Of a DNA stretch of 64,000 bases, positions 24,282 to 33,836 are shown in pieces. A program made the translations under genes and the position numbers. Each line of letters starts with the position of its first letter. Position 1 is the first letter of the stretch. The notes beneath the pieces were generated by a model. That model was not told the origin of the DNA. It did no database searches and saw nothing but the letters and a program-made list of their open reading frames with translations. Source of the stretch: Pseudolabrys sp. (lineage in GTDB: Bacteria; Pseudomonadota; Alphaproteobacteria; Rhizobiales; Xanthobacteraceae); assembly GCA_030655215.1 (NCBI GenBank), contig JAURVZ010000020.1, positions 1-64,000 on the forward strand, written 5' to 3'.

Positions 24282-27200
24282 TCAATTTTTTCATCACGCG
24301 GCCGATCTTTGCCTCGACCATTGCCATCATCATGATGATGGCGGGAACGATTTGTTATTTCCTGTTGCCGGTTGCGCAATTCCCGGACATCACGCCGCCG
24401 CAGGTTGTAGTCAGCGCCGTCTATCCCGGCGCCAGCGCGCAGGTCGTTGCCGATACGGTGACGACGCCGCTCGAGCAGCAGATCAACGGCGTGCAGGGCA
24501 TGACCTACATGTCGTCGTCGTCATCGAATGACGGCTCGGCCAACATCACTGTCACCTTTGAAGTCGGTTATCCGCTCAGCATCGCCGCGGTCGACGTTCA
24601 GAACCGCGTCTCGCAAGCGGCGTCATCGCTGCCGGCGATCGTCAACCAGGGCGGCGTGACGATCAAGAAGCAGAATCCGAACTTCGTGCTGATCGTCAAT
24701 CTGACCTCGCCGGATGGCTCGGTCGATCCGGTCGCGCTGTCGAACTACGCTTACTTGCAGATCGTCGATCCGGTGAAGCGCCTTGAAGGCGTCGGCGACG
24801 TGCAGATTTTCGGCGAGCGCCGCTATTCGATGCGCATCTGGCTCGATCCGGACAAGCTCGCCAATCTCGGCATTACCGCTGTCGATGTGCAGCAGGCTGT
24901 CGAAGAGCAGAACGTGCAGGTCGCGGCCGGCAAGATCGGCCAGTCGCCGGCGCCGGCGGGGACGCCGTTTGAAATGCAGGTCAACGCCATTGGCCGTCTG
25001 AGCGATCCGGCGCAGTTCGGCGATATTGTCGTGCGCGCCAATTCCGCTGCCGGTTCGGTGGTGCGTTTACGCGACGTCGCGCGTATCGAACTCGGCGCGC
25101 TGCAATATGCTTCGACCGCCTTCTTCGGCAAGGATCCGACGGTGGTGCTCGCCGTGTTTCAGATGCCGGGCTCGAACGCGCTGCAATTGCAGGAACGCGT
25201 CAAGACCAAGATGGACGAATTGCAGAAGCGATTCCCCAAGGGCGTCGAATACGCGATGCATTACGACACGACGCGCTTCGTCTCGGCGGCCATGCATGAC
25301 GTCGTCGTGACCCTGGGCGAGGCGCTCTTCCTCGTCGTGCTCGTCGTCTTCATCTTTCTGCAAAGCTGGCGCGCCACCATCATTCCGACCATCGCCATTC
25401 CGGTGTCGCTGATCGCGACACTCGCAGTCATGCAGATGTTCGGCTTCTCGCTGAACATGCTCAGCCTGCTCGGCATGGTGCTGGCGATCGGCCTCGTGGT
25501 CGATGACGCCATTGTCGTCGTTGAAAACGTCGAGCGGCAACTCGAGAAGGGCCTGCCGCCTTTAGAAGCCACACGCGTGGCGATGAAAGAAGTGACCGGC
25601 CCGATCATCGCGACAACAGCCGTTCTGATGGCCGTGTTCATTCCGGTTGCCTTCATCCCCGGCGTTTCGGGCAGCATGTACAATCAGTTCGCGCTGACGG
25701 TGGCGATTTCGGTCGGCATCTCCGCGTTCAATTCGCTGACACTGTCGCCGGCGCTCAGCGCCGCCTTCCTGCGGCATCGCGGCGAGACGACGTTCAAGCC
25801 GTTCCGCTGGTTCAACAACGGCTTCCTCTGGCTGTCGGACCGCTATGAGAACAGCGTGCGCACGCTGGTGCGCTGGCGCTGGGCCATGCTCGGCATGTTC
25901 GTCGCCTTCATGGGCGCGACCTATCTGATTTCGACGCGCGTGCCGTCGACCTTCCTGCCGGTCGAAGATCAGGGCTACTTCTTCGTCGTCATCCAGTTGC
26001 CGGACGGTGCCTCGCTTGAGCGTACCGATGCGGTCGCGGGCAAGGTGCGTGATCTGTTGCAGGGCACGCCGGGCGTCGAGATCGTCGGCTCCATCAGCGG
26101 TCTCAACTTCCTGACCAATGCCGCGCAGTCGAACTCGGCGGTCGAGTTCGCCATTCTCAAGCCCTGGGATCAGCGGCCACCGGAGCAGGGGGCGTCAAAG
26201 ATCGTCGCAGACGTGCGCATGAAACTGCTCGGCATTCCGGAAGCCTTCGTTCTGAGCTTCGATCCGCCGTCGATTCCGGGTCTGGGCGCCACCGGCGGTT
26301 TCGAATTTCAGTTGCAGGATCTGGCCGGCCGCGGCAGCGTTGCGCTCAACGATGTGGCGCAGGCTTTGATCGCGGAAGCGCGCAAGCAGCCGGAGATCAA
26401 TCCGCAGCAGCTCTTCACCTCGTTCAGCACGTCGACGCCGCAGTTCAACTATGACCTCGACCGCAACAAGGCGAAGCTGCTCGGCCTGAATCTGCCGGAC
26501 GTGTTCAAGACGCTGCAGATCTATCTCGGCTCGCTCTACGTCAACGACTTCAACCTGTACGGCCGCACCTTCCGCGTCACCATGCAGGCGGACGAGAAGG
26601 CGCGCGCGGCGGCGGGCGATCTGTCGAGGCTCTATGTGCGCAACGCGACAGGCGGCATGGTGCCGCTGAGCACGCTCGGCCAGTTGAAGCCGATCGTCGG
26701 CCCGGAGACAGTGCCGCATTATAACAACTATCCGTCGGCGCTGATCAATGGCGGCGCGGCGCCGGGCTACAGTTCGGGGCAGGCGGTCAAGGCCATGGAG
26801 CGGGCTGCCGCGGCGACGCTGCCGCGTGACTTCGGCTTCGAGTGGACCGGCATCACCTTCCAGGAACTGAAAGCCGGTTCGGTCGCGACCATCGTGTTCG
26901 GGATGGCGATGTTCTTCGTCTTCCTGATTCTGGCGGCGCAGTACGAGAGCTGGTCCATGCCGTTCATGGTCATCCTCGCCGTGCCGCTGGCTTTGTTCGG
27001 CGCATTGCTGGCGCTGTGGGTGCGTGGCCTGCAGATCGACGTTTACTCGCAGATCGGCTTCGTCATGCTGATCGGTCTCGCGGCGAAGAACGCCATTCTG
27101 ATCATCGAGTTCGCCAAACGGCGGCGCGAAGAAGGCCTCGGTATTGTCGAGGCGGCGATGGATGCCGCAAGGCTGCGGTTGCGGCCGATCCTGATGACCG

Positions 27201-27427
27201 CCTTCGCCTTCATCCTCGGCGTCGTGCCGCTGGTGATCGCGACCGGCGCCGGTGCGGCGAGCCGTCAATCGCTTGGCACCACGGTGTTCGGCGGCATGTT
27301 GGCCGCCACCATCCTGACATTGGTTTTTGTGCCGGTGTTCTACGTCGTCATCGAGCGGTGGCGCGAACGCGGCGAAGCCAAGAAAGCACATGCACATACG
27401 CACGCGGTTATCGAGCCGGCTGAATAA
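24278..27427 (+). CDS. RND efflux transporter permease subunit (HAE1, AcrB-like)
   Basis: A 1049-residue inner-membrane drug/proton antiporter of the HAE1 class, the usual length. The N-terminus MINFFITRPIFASTIAIIMM is characteristic, the proton-relay aspartates are D409 and D410 in GLVVDDAIVVVEN, and AMDAARLRLRPILMTAFAFI marks the C-terminal repeat. Two large periplasmic loops form the drug-binding porter domain. It comes before its adaptor gene (16 bp gap), the reverse of the common order, and no outer-membrane channel gene is nearby, so an unlinked TolC-like protein must be used. A divergent TetR gene and two operators indicate repression. Confidence 0.96.
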   Translation: MINFFITRPIFASTIAIIMMMAGTICYFLLPVAQFPDITPPQVVVSAVYPGASAQVVADTVTTPLEQQINGVQGMTYMSSSSSNDGSANITVTFEVGYPLSIAAVDVQNRVSQAASSLPAIVNQGGVTIKKQNPNFVLIVNLTSPDGSVDPVALSNYAYLQIVDPVKRLEGVGDVQIFGERRYSMRIWLDPDKLANLGITAVDVQQAVEEQNVQVAAGKIGQSPAPAGTPFEMQVNAIGRLSDPAQFGDIVVRANSAAGSVVRLRDVARIELGALQYASTAFFGKDPTVVLAVFQMPGSNALQLQERVKTKMDELQKRFPKGVEYAMHYDTTRFVSAAMHDVVVTLGEALFLVVLVVFIFLQSWRATIIPTIAIPVSLIATLAVMQMFGFSLNMLSLLGMVLAIGLVVDDAIVVVENVERQLEKGLPPLEATRVAMKEVTGPIIATTAVLMAVFIPVAFIPGVSGSMYNQFALTVAISVGISAFNSLTLSPALSAAFLRHRGETTFKPFRWFNNGFLWLSDRYENSVRTLVRWRWAMLGMFVAFMGATYLISTRVPSTFLPVEDQGYFFVVIQLPDGASLERTDAVAGKVRDLLQGTPGVEIVGSISGLNFLTNAAQSNSAVEFAILKPWDQRPPEQGASKIVADVRMKLLGIPEAFVLSFDPPSIPGLGATGGFEFQLQDLAGRGSVALNDVAQALIAEARKQPEINPQQLFTSFSTSTPQFNYDLDRNKAKLLGLNLPDVFKTLQIYLGSLYVNDFNLYGRTFRVTMQADEKARAAAGDLSRLYVRNATGGMVPLSTLGQLKPIVGPETVPHYNNYPSALINGGAAPGYSSGQAVKAMERAAAATLPRDFGFEWTGITFQELKAGSVATIVFGMAMFFVFLILAAQYESWSMPFMVILAVPLALFGALLALWVRGLQIDVYSQIGFVMLIGLAAKNAILIIEFAKRRREEGLGIVEAAMDAARLRLRPILMTAFAFILGVVPLVIATGAGAASRQSLGTTVFGGMLAATILTLVFVPVFYVVIERWRERGEAKKAHAHTHAVIEPAE

Positions 27428-27443
27428 AGTGGGAAATGGACAG

Positions 27444-28574
27444 ATGTCAAAAGTGAAACTCAGTATAGCTCTGGTTGGCGCGGTTGTTGTCATTGCCGCC
27501 GCCGTCGGTTTTCAGCGTGGCTACTTCAGTGAGCCGGCAAAGGCCGCGACCGGCGGTCCAGGCGCCTTCGCCATGCCGGTGCCGGTGACTAAGGTCGCGA
27601 AGAAGACGATCCCGATCTATCTCGACTACGCGGCGCGCACCGAAGCGATCCGCAACATCGCGCTGCAGGCGAAGGTGCCCGGCTATGTGCTGAAGCAGCA
27701 TGTCGAGGACGGTAAGGACGTGAAGGAGGGCGATCTCCTCTACACGATCGATCCGCGCGATTATCAGGCGGCGCTCGATTCAGCCAAGGCGACGTTGCAG
27801 CGTGACACGGCCGGCCTCGATTACGCCAAGGGCAATGTCGAGCGCGGTACGTCGCTGGCCTCAAGCGGCTATCTCGACAAGAACACGTTCGAGCAGCGCA
27901 CCAGCAATCTGAAGCAGTCCGAAGCCGGCATCGCCATTGCCCAGGCGGCGGTGAAGTCGGCCGAGATCAATCTGAGCTACACCGAAATCCGGGCGCCGTT
28001 CTCCGGCCGGCTTGGCCGCAATCAGGCCTCGGTCGGCACCTTGCTGACGCCCGGCAGTTCGACGCTGAACACGCTGGTGCAGCTCGATCCGATCTATGTG
28101 ACGTTCAATCCGAGCGAGACTGACCTTGCGGTCATCGAGCAGGCGCGGGCGAAGGGCAAAGTCAGCGCTGAGGTGCTTCTGCCCGGCGAGGGCAATGCCC
28201 ATTACAAGGGCGAGCTGACCTTCGTCGACAACACCGTCGACCGTGCGACCGGCACCATTGTCGCGCGTGCGACCATCGCCAATGCCGAGCGCATGCTGTT
28301 GCCGGGCCAATATGCCCGCATCCGCCTCGCGGTCGGTGAGAAGGCCGATGCGCTGGTCGCGCCGCAGGCGGCGGTCGGGTCCGGCCAGCTCGGCAAATAC
28401 CTCTACGTCGTCGACAAGGATAACAAGGCCGAGATGCGCCTTGTGTCCCTCGGGCCCACCGATGGCAGCGATGTCGCCGTCGAGAAGGGCGTCGCCGAGG
28501 GCGACTCGATTATCAGCGGTAATCTTCAGAAAATCGGTCCCGGCTCGCCCGTCGCGCCGTTACCGCCGAAGTAA
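27444..28574 (+). CDS. RND efflux periplasmic adaptor (membrane fusion protein)
   Basis: A 376-residue membrane fusion protein that joins the RND pump to the outer-membrane channel. A single N-terminal membrane anchor (LSIALVGAVVVIAAAVGF) is followed by the lipoyl-like half QAKVPGYVLKQHVEDGKDVK, a helical hairpin (about residues 95-150), the second lipoyl half with YTEIRAPFSGRLGRNQASVG, then beta-barrel and membrane-proximal domains. No lipobox cysteine is present. The ATG at 27444 is preferred (GGA just ahead); a longer frame overlaps the permease gene. A strong terminator at 28624 ends the operon. Confidence 0.94.
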   Translation: MSKVKLSIALVGAVVVIAAAVGFQRGYFSEPAKAATGGPGAFAMPVPVTKVAKKTIPIYLDYAARTEAIRNIALQAKVPGYVLKQHVEDGKDVKEGDLLYTIDPRDYQAALDSAKATLQRDTAGLDYAKGNVERGTSLASSGYLDKNTFEQRTSNLKQSEAGIAIAQAAVKSAEINLSYTEIRAPFSGRLGRNQASVGTLLTPGSSTLNTLVQLDPIYVTFNPSETDLAVIEQARAKGKVSAEVLLPGEGNAHYKGELTFVDNTVDRATGTIVARATIANAERMLLPGQYARIRLAVGEKADALVAPQAAVGSGQLGKYLYVVDKDNKAEMRLVSLGPTDGSDVAVEKGVAEGDSIISGNLQKIGPGSPVAPLPPK

Positions 28575-28623
28575 GCAATGTCGGCTGCGTTAAGCCGTAG
28601 CCGCCGTAGCTACCGTTGATAAA

Positions 28624-28659
28624 CCCCGCGCCGACAGCCCCCTCGGCGCGGGGCATTTT
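28624..28659 (+). terminator. Rho-independent terminator of the RND operon
   Basis: An 11-bp perfect stem, ccccgcgccga/tcggcgcgggg, with an 8-base loop is followed by cattttc. It sits 50 bp after the adaptor stop. Confidence 0.8.
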
Positions 28660-28717
28660 CTTCAAGCATTTCAAGTGGCTTGAAATCGCCGCGATTTAGG
28701 CCGAAAACGCTGCCGAC

Positions 28718-29779
28718 ATGAGCAGCGCTTCCGCAATCGCCGCATTCTTTGGCCGGCCCCGGACTTCTATTGCCGCGGGTCTGGCGGTGGCGATCCTGCT
28801 GGCCCCTAGCAGCGCCTTCGCCCAATCCAATTCCCTTTTCTCGGCCACCCCGTCGAACGGCCTTTTGTCACCGCAAATGGGCGCGCGCGGCGAAGGCTTT
28901 GGTCCCGGTACCGGCCTTGTACCGCCGGCGCAGGCGCCGGCCCCCGGTCCGGCAGCGCCCATGGGTGCACCGATTGCCCCGCCTATCGCCGCACCGACGC
29001 CGATGCCCCTGGTGCCGGCCGGTCAGGTAGCGCTCTCGCTTGCGGCGCGGTTCGGCAAGGATGCTCAACCGATTACTGGCGGCCTGACCTGGCGCGTCTA
29101 TGCCGCCAAAGCTGACCCGGGCGGCGCCTTCCGCATGATACGCGAGGAAAAGACCGCGTCGCCGACTTTGGTGCTGCCACCGGGCAGCTACATCGTTCAT
29201 GTCGGCTTTGGTCTGGCGACGGCCGTGAAGCCCGTAACCTTGCGCGGGCCGACCGTGCGCGAGGAATTCGATTTGCCAGCCGGCGGCCTGCGCATTGAAG
29301 GCCGTGTGGGCGATGTGCCGATCCCGTCGGCGCAGATCTCATTTGAGGTCTACAAGGGCAGCCAGTTTGAGGCCGGCGACCGCCGCCCGATCGCCGAGCA
29401 CGTGCTGACCGGCTCCGTCGTCATGGTGCCGGAGGGCGTCTATTACATCGTCTCGAACTATGGCGACGCCAATTCGCAGGTCCGCTCCGATATCCGCGTC
29501 CAGGCCGGCAAGCTGACCGATGTTGCGGTCAACCACCGCGCCGCTGTCATCACCCTGAAACTTGTCAGTGAGAAGGGCGGCGAGGCGCTGGCCAGCACCG
29601 CCTGGTCGGTGTTGACGCCGGGCGGCGACGTCATCAAGGAGTCGATCGGCGCATTTCCGCGCGTTGTTCTGGGTGAAGGCGAGTATCGGGCTATCGCCCG
29701 CAACGAAGGCAAGGTTTTTGAGCGCGAGTTCAAGGTCGTCACCGGCGTCGATGGCGATGTCGAGGTTCTGGCGCGCTAG
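28718..29779 (+). CDS. Secreted proline-rich protein of unknown function
   Basis: A 353-residue exported protein. A signal peptide (residues 1-36, ending SSAFAQ) leads into a Pro/Ala/Gly-rich linker (residues 60-100), followed by three or so repeating beta-sandwich-like units of about 80 residues (for example LTWRVYAAKADPGGAFRMIR, ISFEVYKGSQFE, TAWSVLTPGGDVIKES), each ending in a hydrophobic G-x-Y-x-V strand (GSYIVHVGFG, GVYYIVSNYG, GEYRAIARNE). This resembles carboxypeptidase-regulatory-like folds. It precedes otsB on the same strand by 21 bp or less, so it may share a transcript with the trehalose genes, though no functional link is obvious. Confidence 0.75.
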   Translation: MSSASAIAAFFGRPRTSIAAGLAVAILLAPSSAFAQSNSLFSATPSNGLLSPQMGARGEGFGPGTGLVPPAQAPAPGPAAPMGAPIAPPIAAPTPMPLVPAGQVALSLAARFGKDAQPITGGLTWRVYAAKADPGGAFRMIREEKTASPTLVLPPGSYIVHVGFGLATAVKPVTLRGPTVREEFDLPAGGLRIEGRVGDVPIPSAQISFEVYKGSQFEAGDRRPIAEHVLTGSVVMVPEGVYYIVSNYGDANSQVRSDIRVQAGKLTDVAVNHRAAVITLKLVSEKGGEALASTAWSVLTPGGDVIKESIGAFPRVVLGEGEYRAIARNEGKVFEREFKVVTGVDGDVEVLAR

Positions 29780-29800
29780 ATTAGATTGACAGGTTTGATT

Positions 29801-30583
29801 GTGACGCAGCCGATTACGAACGAACATCCCGATATTGCGGCGAATGAGTCGGCCCTGAAGTTGTTCGCCAAGCTCGATCCGTCGTTGATTGCGTTCATGC
29901 TCGACGTCGATGGTACCTTGATCGACATCGGCCCGTCGCCGTTCGAAGTCGATGTGCCTGAATCGCTTAAGGAAACTCTGGTCAAACTCTACGAGCTGAG
30001 CGGCGGCGCGCTGGCGCTGGTCAGCGGACGGCCGATCCGCGATCTCGATCTTCTATTTGCACCGCTAAAGCTGCCATCCGTCGGCGGCCACGGCGCCGAG
30101 CAGCGCCTCATGGGCGCACCGGTGTCACGTGTCGAGAATTTGCCGGAGGCGATGCGGCATCAGCTCATCACGGCGGCAACGCCCGGTTCCGGCATCGAAT
30201 ACGAAGACAAGGGCTATTCCGTCGCCCTGCATTTCCGCAAAGCGCTGCACGAAGAAGAGCGCTTGCAGGCGCATATCCAAGAGACCCGCCGGGCCTTTCC
30301 GACGGTCGATACCGAGGTCCTGCCCGGCAAGGCGATGTTCGAGGTGAAAAGCCCCGGCATCAACAAAGGCGACGGCGTGCGCGCGCTGATGACCAAGCCG
30401 CCCTTTGAGGGCCGCAGCCCGGTCTTTATCGGCGACGATGTGACCGATGAAGCCGCCTTCGGGGCAATGCCTGAATTTGGCGGGCTGGCCTTCTCGGTCG
30501 GCTTCCGGTTCGAGGACGCCGCCGGCATGTTTTCCGAACCGGAGCAGGTGCGTCTGGCGCTCCGGCGGATGGCCGGCCTTTAA
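29801..30583 (+). CDS. otsB: Trehalose-6-phosphate phosphatase
   Basis: A HAD-superfamily phosphatase of 260 residues (from a GTG at 29801; a TTG at 29786 would add five). It removes phosphate from trehalose-6-phosphate. HAD motif I is DVDGTL with nucleophile D35 and acid D37; motif II is LVSGRP near residue 75; the trehalose-phosphatase signatures KGDGVRAL and FIGDDVTDEAAF follow. It lies upstream of otsA, the two being 175 bp apart on the same strand. The start is uncertain because all candidate codons are GTG or TTG with weak ribosome binding sites. Confidence 0.93.
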   Translation: MTQPITNEHPDIAANESALKLFAKLDPSLIAFMLDVDGTLIDIGPSPFEVDVPESLKETLVKLYELSGGALALVSGRPIRDLDLLFAPLKLPSVGGHGAEQRLMGAPVSRVENLPEAMRHQLITAATPGSGIEYEDKGYSVALHFRKALHEEERLQAHIQETRRAFPTVDTEVLPGKAMFEVKSPGINKGDGVRALMTKPPFEGRSPVFIGDDVTDEAAFGAMPEFGGLAFSVGFRFEDAAGMFSEPEQVRLALRRMAGL

Positions 30584-30715
30584 GCGCATCGCAACCCGCT
30601 GATTGGGACAATTCCAAGCTTTTTCAAGCGCTTGGTATTGCGGCGGTTTCCCGACAAATGAACTTTCGCCGAAGTTCCGCGTTACTTCACATACCAAGGG
30701 TCACTGGAGGGACGG

Positions 30716-30739
30716 ATTTGGCGGTCGCGGCCGCCAAAT
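30716..30739 (+). promoter_or_regulatory. Perfect hairpin just upstream of the otsA ribosome binding site
   Basis: atttggcgg and ccgccaaat form a 9-bp perfect stem with a 6-base loop (tcgcgg). It ends three bases before the GGGGGAGA ribosome binding site of otsA (30743-30750). It may act as a leader structure, protector or attenuator; function is inferred only. Confidence 0.5.
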
Positions 30740-30758
30740 AACGGGGGAGAGCGGGCGA

Positions 30759-32174
30759 TTGTCGCGATTAGTGGTCGTTTCCAACAGAGTTGGCATTCCA
30801 GATGGCAAGGCGCGCGCAGGCGGGCTTGAAGTTGCCATCCGGCCTGCCTTCAAGCAGCGCGGCGGCGTCTGGTTTGGCTGGAGCGGCAAGATCGCCGAGT
30901 GCGAACCGGGCGAGGCCGAAACCACAGAGCGAGAGAACGTCACCTATGTGACGATCGACCTGAAGAAGGACGACTACGAGGAATTCTACAACGGCTTCGC
31001 CAATCGCGTGCTGTGGCCGATCCTGCATTACCGGCTTGATCTGGCGGAATTCACTCGGCGCGACCTTGGCGGCTATCTCCGTGTCAACGAGTTCTTCGCC
31101 AGCAATCTGGAAAAGATACTGCGGCCTGATGACGTCATCTGGGTGCATGATTATCACCTGATGCCGCTGGCCAAGGCATTGCGGGACCGCGGCCACAAGA
31201 ACCGCATCGGCTTCTTCATTCATGTGCCATTTCCGCCGGCCGAGATCATCACCGCACTGCCCAATCACGAGCAGCTCATTCCGGCGCTGAGTCACTACAA
31301 TCTCGTCGGCTTTCAGACCGAAACCGATGCGACAAACTTTTCGCGCTATCTGACGACCGAGCGCGGCTTGAGCCGCCTCGATGCCAACAGCTTTGCTTTC
31401 GACGAGGGCGACTTGCGCGTCGGCGTGTTTCCGGTCGGCGTTGAGACTGAGCCGTTCCAGCGCATGGCGCGCCGCGCCGCTGAATCCGCCTTCGTCGAGG
31501 AAGTCAAAGCCAGCCTGTCAGGCCGCGCCATGATCATCGGCGTCGATCGGCTCGACTACAGCAAGGGCATCCCCGAGCGCATGGATGCGTTTGAGCGGCT
31601 GCTGACCAATTTTCCGAAGTGGCACAACAAGGTCACCTATCTGCAGATCACGCCGCGCAGCCGTGCCGATATCCAGGAATATGCGGCCATCGCCCGGCAG
31701 GTTGGCGAGAAGGTCGGCAACATCAACGGCGCCTATGGCGAGGCGTCATGGACGCCGGTGCGTTACATCAACAAGGCGCATAGCCGCACCGCGCTCGCCG
31801 GACTGTATCGCGGCGCGCGTGTCGGCCTGGTGACGCCTTTGCGTGACGGCATGAACCTGGTGGCGAAGGAATATGTCGCGGCGCAGGATCCGGACAATCC
31901 CGGCGTGCTGGTGCTGTCGCGCTTCGCCGGCGCCGCGCGCGAAATGACGTCGGCACTGCTGGTCAATCCGTATGATTCAGAAGGCGTCGCAATTGCCATC
32001 GACCGCGCGCTGGCCATGCCGCTCGCCGAACGCAAGCAGCGTCACGCCGAGAACTATCGTGTGATGCTGCAGCACGATCTTAGCCAGTGGGCCAAGCAAT
32101 TCCTCGCCACGCTGGAACAGCCAGCGCACAGCGAGCCGGCGGCAACCCCGCGGCCCTTGCGGGCGGCGGGGTAG
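30759..32174 (+). CDS. otsA: Trehalose-6-phosphate synthase
   Basis: A 471-residue GT-B family 20 glycosyltransferase that joins UDP-glucose and glucose-6-phosphate to trehalose-6-phosphate. It opens MSRLVVVSNRVGIPDGKARA from a TTG at 30759 with GGGGGAGA upstream; that gives the family length, so the longer upstream frame is not used. The signatures WVHDYHLMPLA, GFFIHVPFPPAEI, DRLDYSKGIPERM (substrate Arg/Lys) and PLRDGMNLVAKEYVA are all present. It forms the OtsBA pathway with the gene upstream and supports osmotic and desiccation stress protection. Confidence 0.95.
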   Translation: MSRLVVVSNRVGIPDGKARAGGLEVAIRPAFKQRGGVWFGWSGKIAECEPGEAETTERENVTYVTIDLKKDDYEEFYNGFANRVLWPILHYRLDLAEFTRRDLGGYLRVNEFFASNLEKILRPDDVIWVHDYHLMPLAKALRDRGHKNRIGFFIHVPFPPAEIITALPNHEQLIPALSHYNLVGFQTETDATNFSRYLTTERGLSRLDANSFAFDEGDLRVGVFPVGVETEPFQRMARRAAESAFVEEVKASLSGRAMIIGVDRLDYSKGIPERMDAFERLLTNFPKWHNKVTYLQITPRSRADIQEYAAIARQVGEKVGNINGAYGEASWTPVRYINKAHSRTALAGLYRGARVGLVTPLRDGMNLVAKEYVAAQDPDNPGVLVLSRFAGAAREMTSALLVNPYDSEGVAIAIDRALAMPLAERKQRHAENYRVMLQHDLSQWAKQFLATLEQPAHSEPAATPRPLRAAG

Positions 32175-32184
32175 GGCGTTGCCG

Positions 32185-32970
32185 TCAGAAGCCTTCGGGC
32201 AGAGGCTGCTTCAGCCACTGAAGCGCAAGGCCCGGCAACTTGCCGTCCTTCTTCGCCGCGGCAATGGCGGCGTTGGTCTTTTCCAGCAACCGCGTTTCAT
32301 CTTTCAGCACTGCGGCGCGCACCGGCGAGTTGAGCAGCAGAAGCTTCTGCTCCGGGCGGCGCGTCGGATTTGACGCCAGGATGCTGGCCGCGACGATGTT
32401 GCCCATTGCCACCAGTTGCGTCTGGCCGGCCATGAAGGCGGAGATCGTCGTTGCATTGTCTTCATAGCGGCGAATGTCGGTATCCGCCGGCGTGTTCTTC
32501 GACAGGATCAGTTCTTCAAATGAGCCGCGCGTTGCGCCGATTGTCTTGCCGGACAAGTCGGCGACCGCATCTACCTTGATGTTGGCCGGACCAAAAACGC
32601 CGATGTAATAGGGAGCATACGGTTCGCTGAAATCCACGACCTTGGCGCGCTCCGGATTGGCGCCGATGTTCAGGAGCACATCGGCCTTGCGCGATTGCAG
32701 ATACGGAATCTTGTTGGCGCTGGAGACCGGCACCAGCTCGACCTTGACACCGATCGCCTGTGCAAGGATCGAGGCGACCTCAATGTCATAGCCTTCCGGC
32801 TTCATCGTCGTGCCGACGGTACCGAACGGCGGATAATCGAGCACCACAGCAACACGCAAGGTGCCGGACTTCATGACAGTGTCGAGCCCGTCCGCTTGGG
32901 CGGTGAGCGGGCTGATGGAGACAAGCGCGGCGATCATCGCCGTGCGGCCGATTTTGCAAATGCTGATCAT
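32185..32970 (-). CDS. Family 3 extracellular substrate-binding protein
   Basis: A 261-residue periplasmic binding protein of the amino-acid type (SBP_bac_3). A signal peptide ends near residue 26 (PLTAQADG) and the mature part opens with SGTLRVAVVLDYPPFGTVG, then YDIEVASILAQAIGVKVELV and the hinge region GKTIGATRGSFEEL. It would bind an amino acid or small carboxylate. There is no ABC permease or ATPase gene here, so it is an orphan component or works with an unlinked transporter. It lies 13 bp downstream of an alpha/beta hydrolase gene on the same strand, suggesting that the hydrolase product may be the ligand. Confidence 0.85.
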   Translation of the reverse strand: MISICKIGRTAMIAALVSISPLTAQADGLDTVMKSGTLRVAVVLDYPPFGTVGTTMKPEGYDIEVASILAQAIGVKVELVPVSSANKIPYLQSRKADVLLNIGANPERAKVVDFSEPYAPYYIGVFGPANIKVDAVADLSGKTIGATRGSFEELILSKNTPADTDIRRYEDNATTISAFMAGQTQLVAMGNIVAASILASNPTRRPEQKLLLLNSPVRAAVLKDETRLLEKTNAAIAAAKKDGKLPGLALQWLKQPLPEGF

Positions 32971-32983
32971 GACAACCTCGATG

Positions 32984-33784
32984 TTAGACGTTGGCCCGGG
33001 CTAAGGCGAATTGAGCGAGGAACGAATGAAGAGCGGCGTTGAAGGCTTCGGGTGTTTCGACCATGGGCGAATGACCACTGCCGGTCATCGTCGCTAACTC
33101 GCTCTTCTTGATGCCTTCAAGCAGCATCTTGGCGTGATCGATGGTTCGGCCGGTGTCGTAAGGCGCGTAGACCACCAATGTGGGCACGGTGATGCAGTTG
33201 AGGTCGGCGCGCAGATCGGCTTCTATCCAGGATGTCTGCGCGTCGATCATCGCCTGCAGCGGCGCGTGCGTTGCGCGAGCGACGTAGCGTGAAAAGAACG
33301 GCTCGGGCGGCGGATCGCGAAACCATTTGGCGCTGATGGCGCGCATCGTGTCGATGTCGCCGCCGCTCTGTTGCAGCAGCGCCAGCAGATCGCGGCCGAG
33401 CCGGTGCTGGTGATTTGTCATCGCCGCGCCGGTGCAGACCAAAGCCAGTGCGCCAACGGCGTCGGGATATTCAATGGCGGTCATCTGGCTGATGCCGCCG
33501 CCCATCGAGTGGCCGGCGAAGACCGGACGGTGCAGCCCCATCGCACGGACAAAACCAGCAGCGCGGCGGGCGAAGGCGGACATCGTATAGCCTTCCGGCG
33601 GCGCGTCGGAGTGCAGGAAGTTATCGATCGCATAGCCGGTCCATTGCGGCGGAAGGGCATCCATCGTGCCGGCCCAGAGTTCGGACGAACTGCCAAAACC
33701 GCCATGCAGGAAGACGATGGCGTGCTCGCCGCCGGGGCGGACGGTGTAGTGAACCTTGCTGTTGTCGATCTCGATCCACGGCAC
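32984..33784 (-). CDS. Alpha/beta hydrolase
   Basis: A 266-residue cytoplasmic alpha/beta hydrolase. The oxyanion motif is FLHGGFGSSSE, the nucleophile elbow GHSMGG puts the serine at 93, and H238 lies in GSGHSPMV; the acid is probably the aspartate in APYDTGR. The substrate is unknown. It is the first gene of a unit with the orphan binding protein 13 bp downstream. It is divergent from an XRE-type regulator; a long inverted repeat between the two (33837-33887) is a likely shared operator. Confidence 0.87.
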   Translation of the reverse strand: MPWIEIDNSKVHYTVRPGGEHAIVFLHGGFGSSSELWAGTMDALPPQWTGYAIDNFLHSDAPPEGYTMSAFARRAAGFVRAMGLHRPVFAGHSMGGGISQMTAIEYPDAVGALALVCTGAAMTNHQHRLGRDLLALLQQSGGDIDTMRAISAKWFRDPPPEPFFSRYVARATHAPLQAMIDAQTSWIEADLRADLNCITVPTLVVYAPYDTGRTIDHAKMLLEGIKKSELATMTGSGHSPMVETPEAFNAALHSFLAQFALARANV

Positions 33785-33836
33785 GGGCTTGTCCTTCTTT
33801 GCCGCTGATCGTACGAGCCGCGCAGTCGTCGCCTAG

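Noticed and set aside
26195..27493. A 432-codon leftward frame opposite the RND permease
   Set aside because: It lies opposite the conserved RND permease C-terminus, is His/Arg/Gln-rich and has no family likeness.
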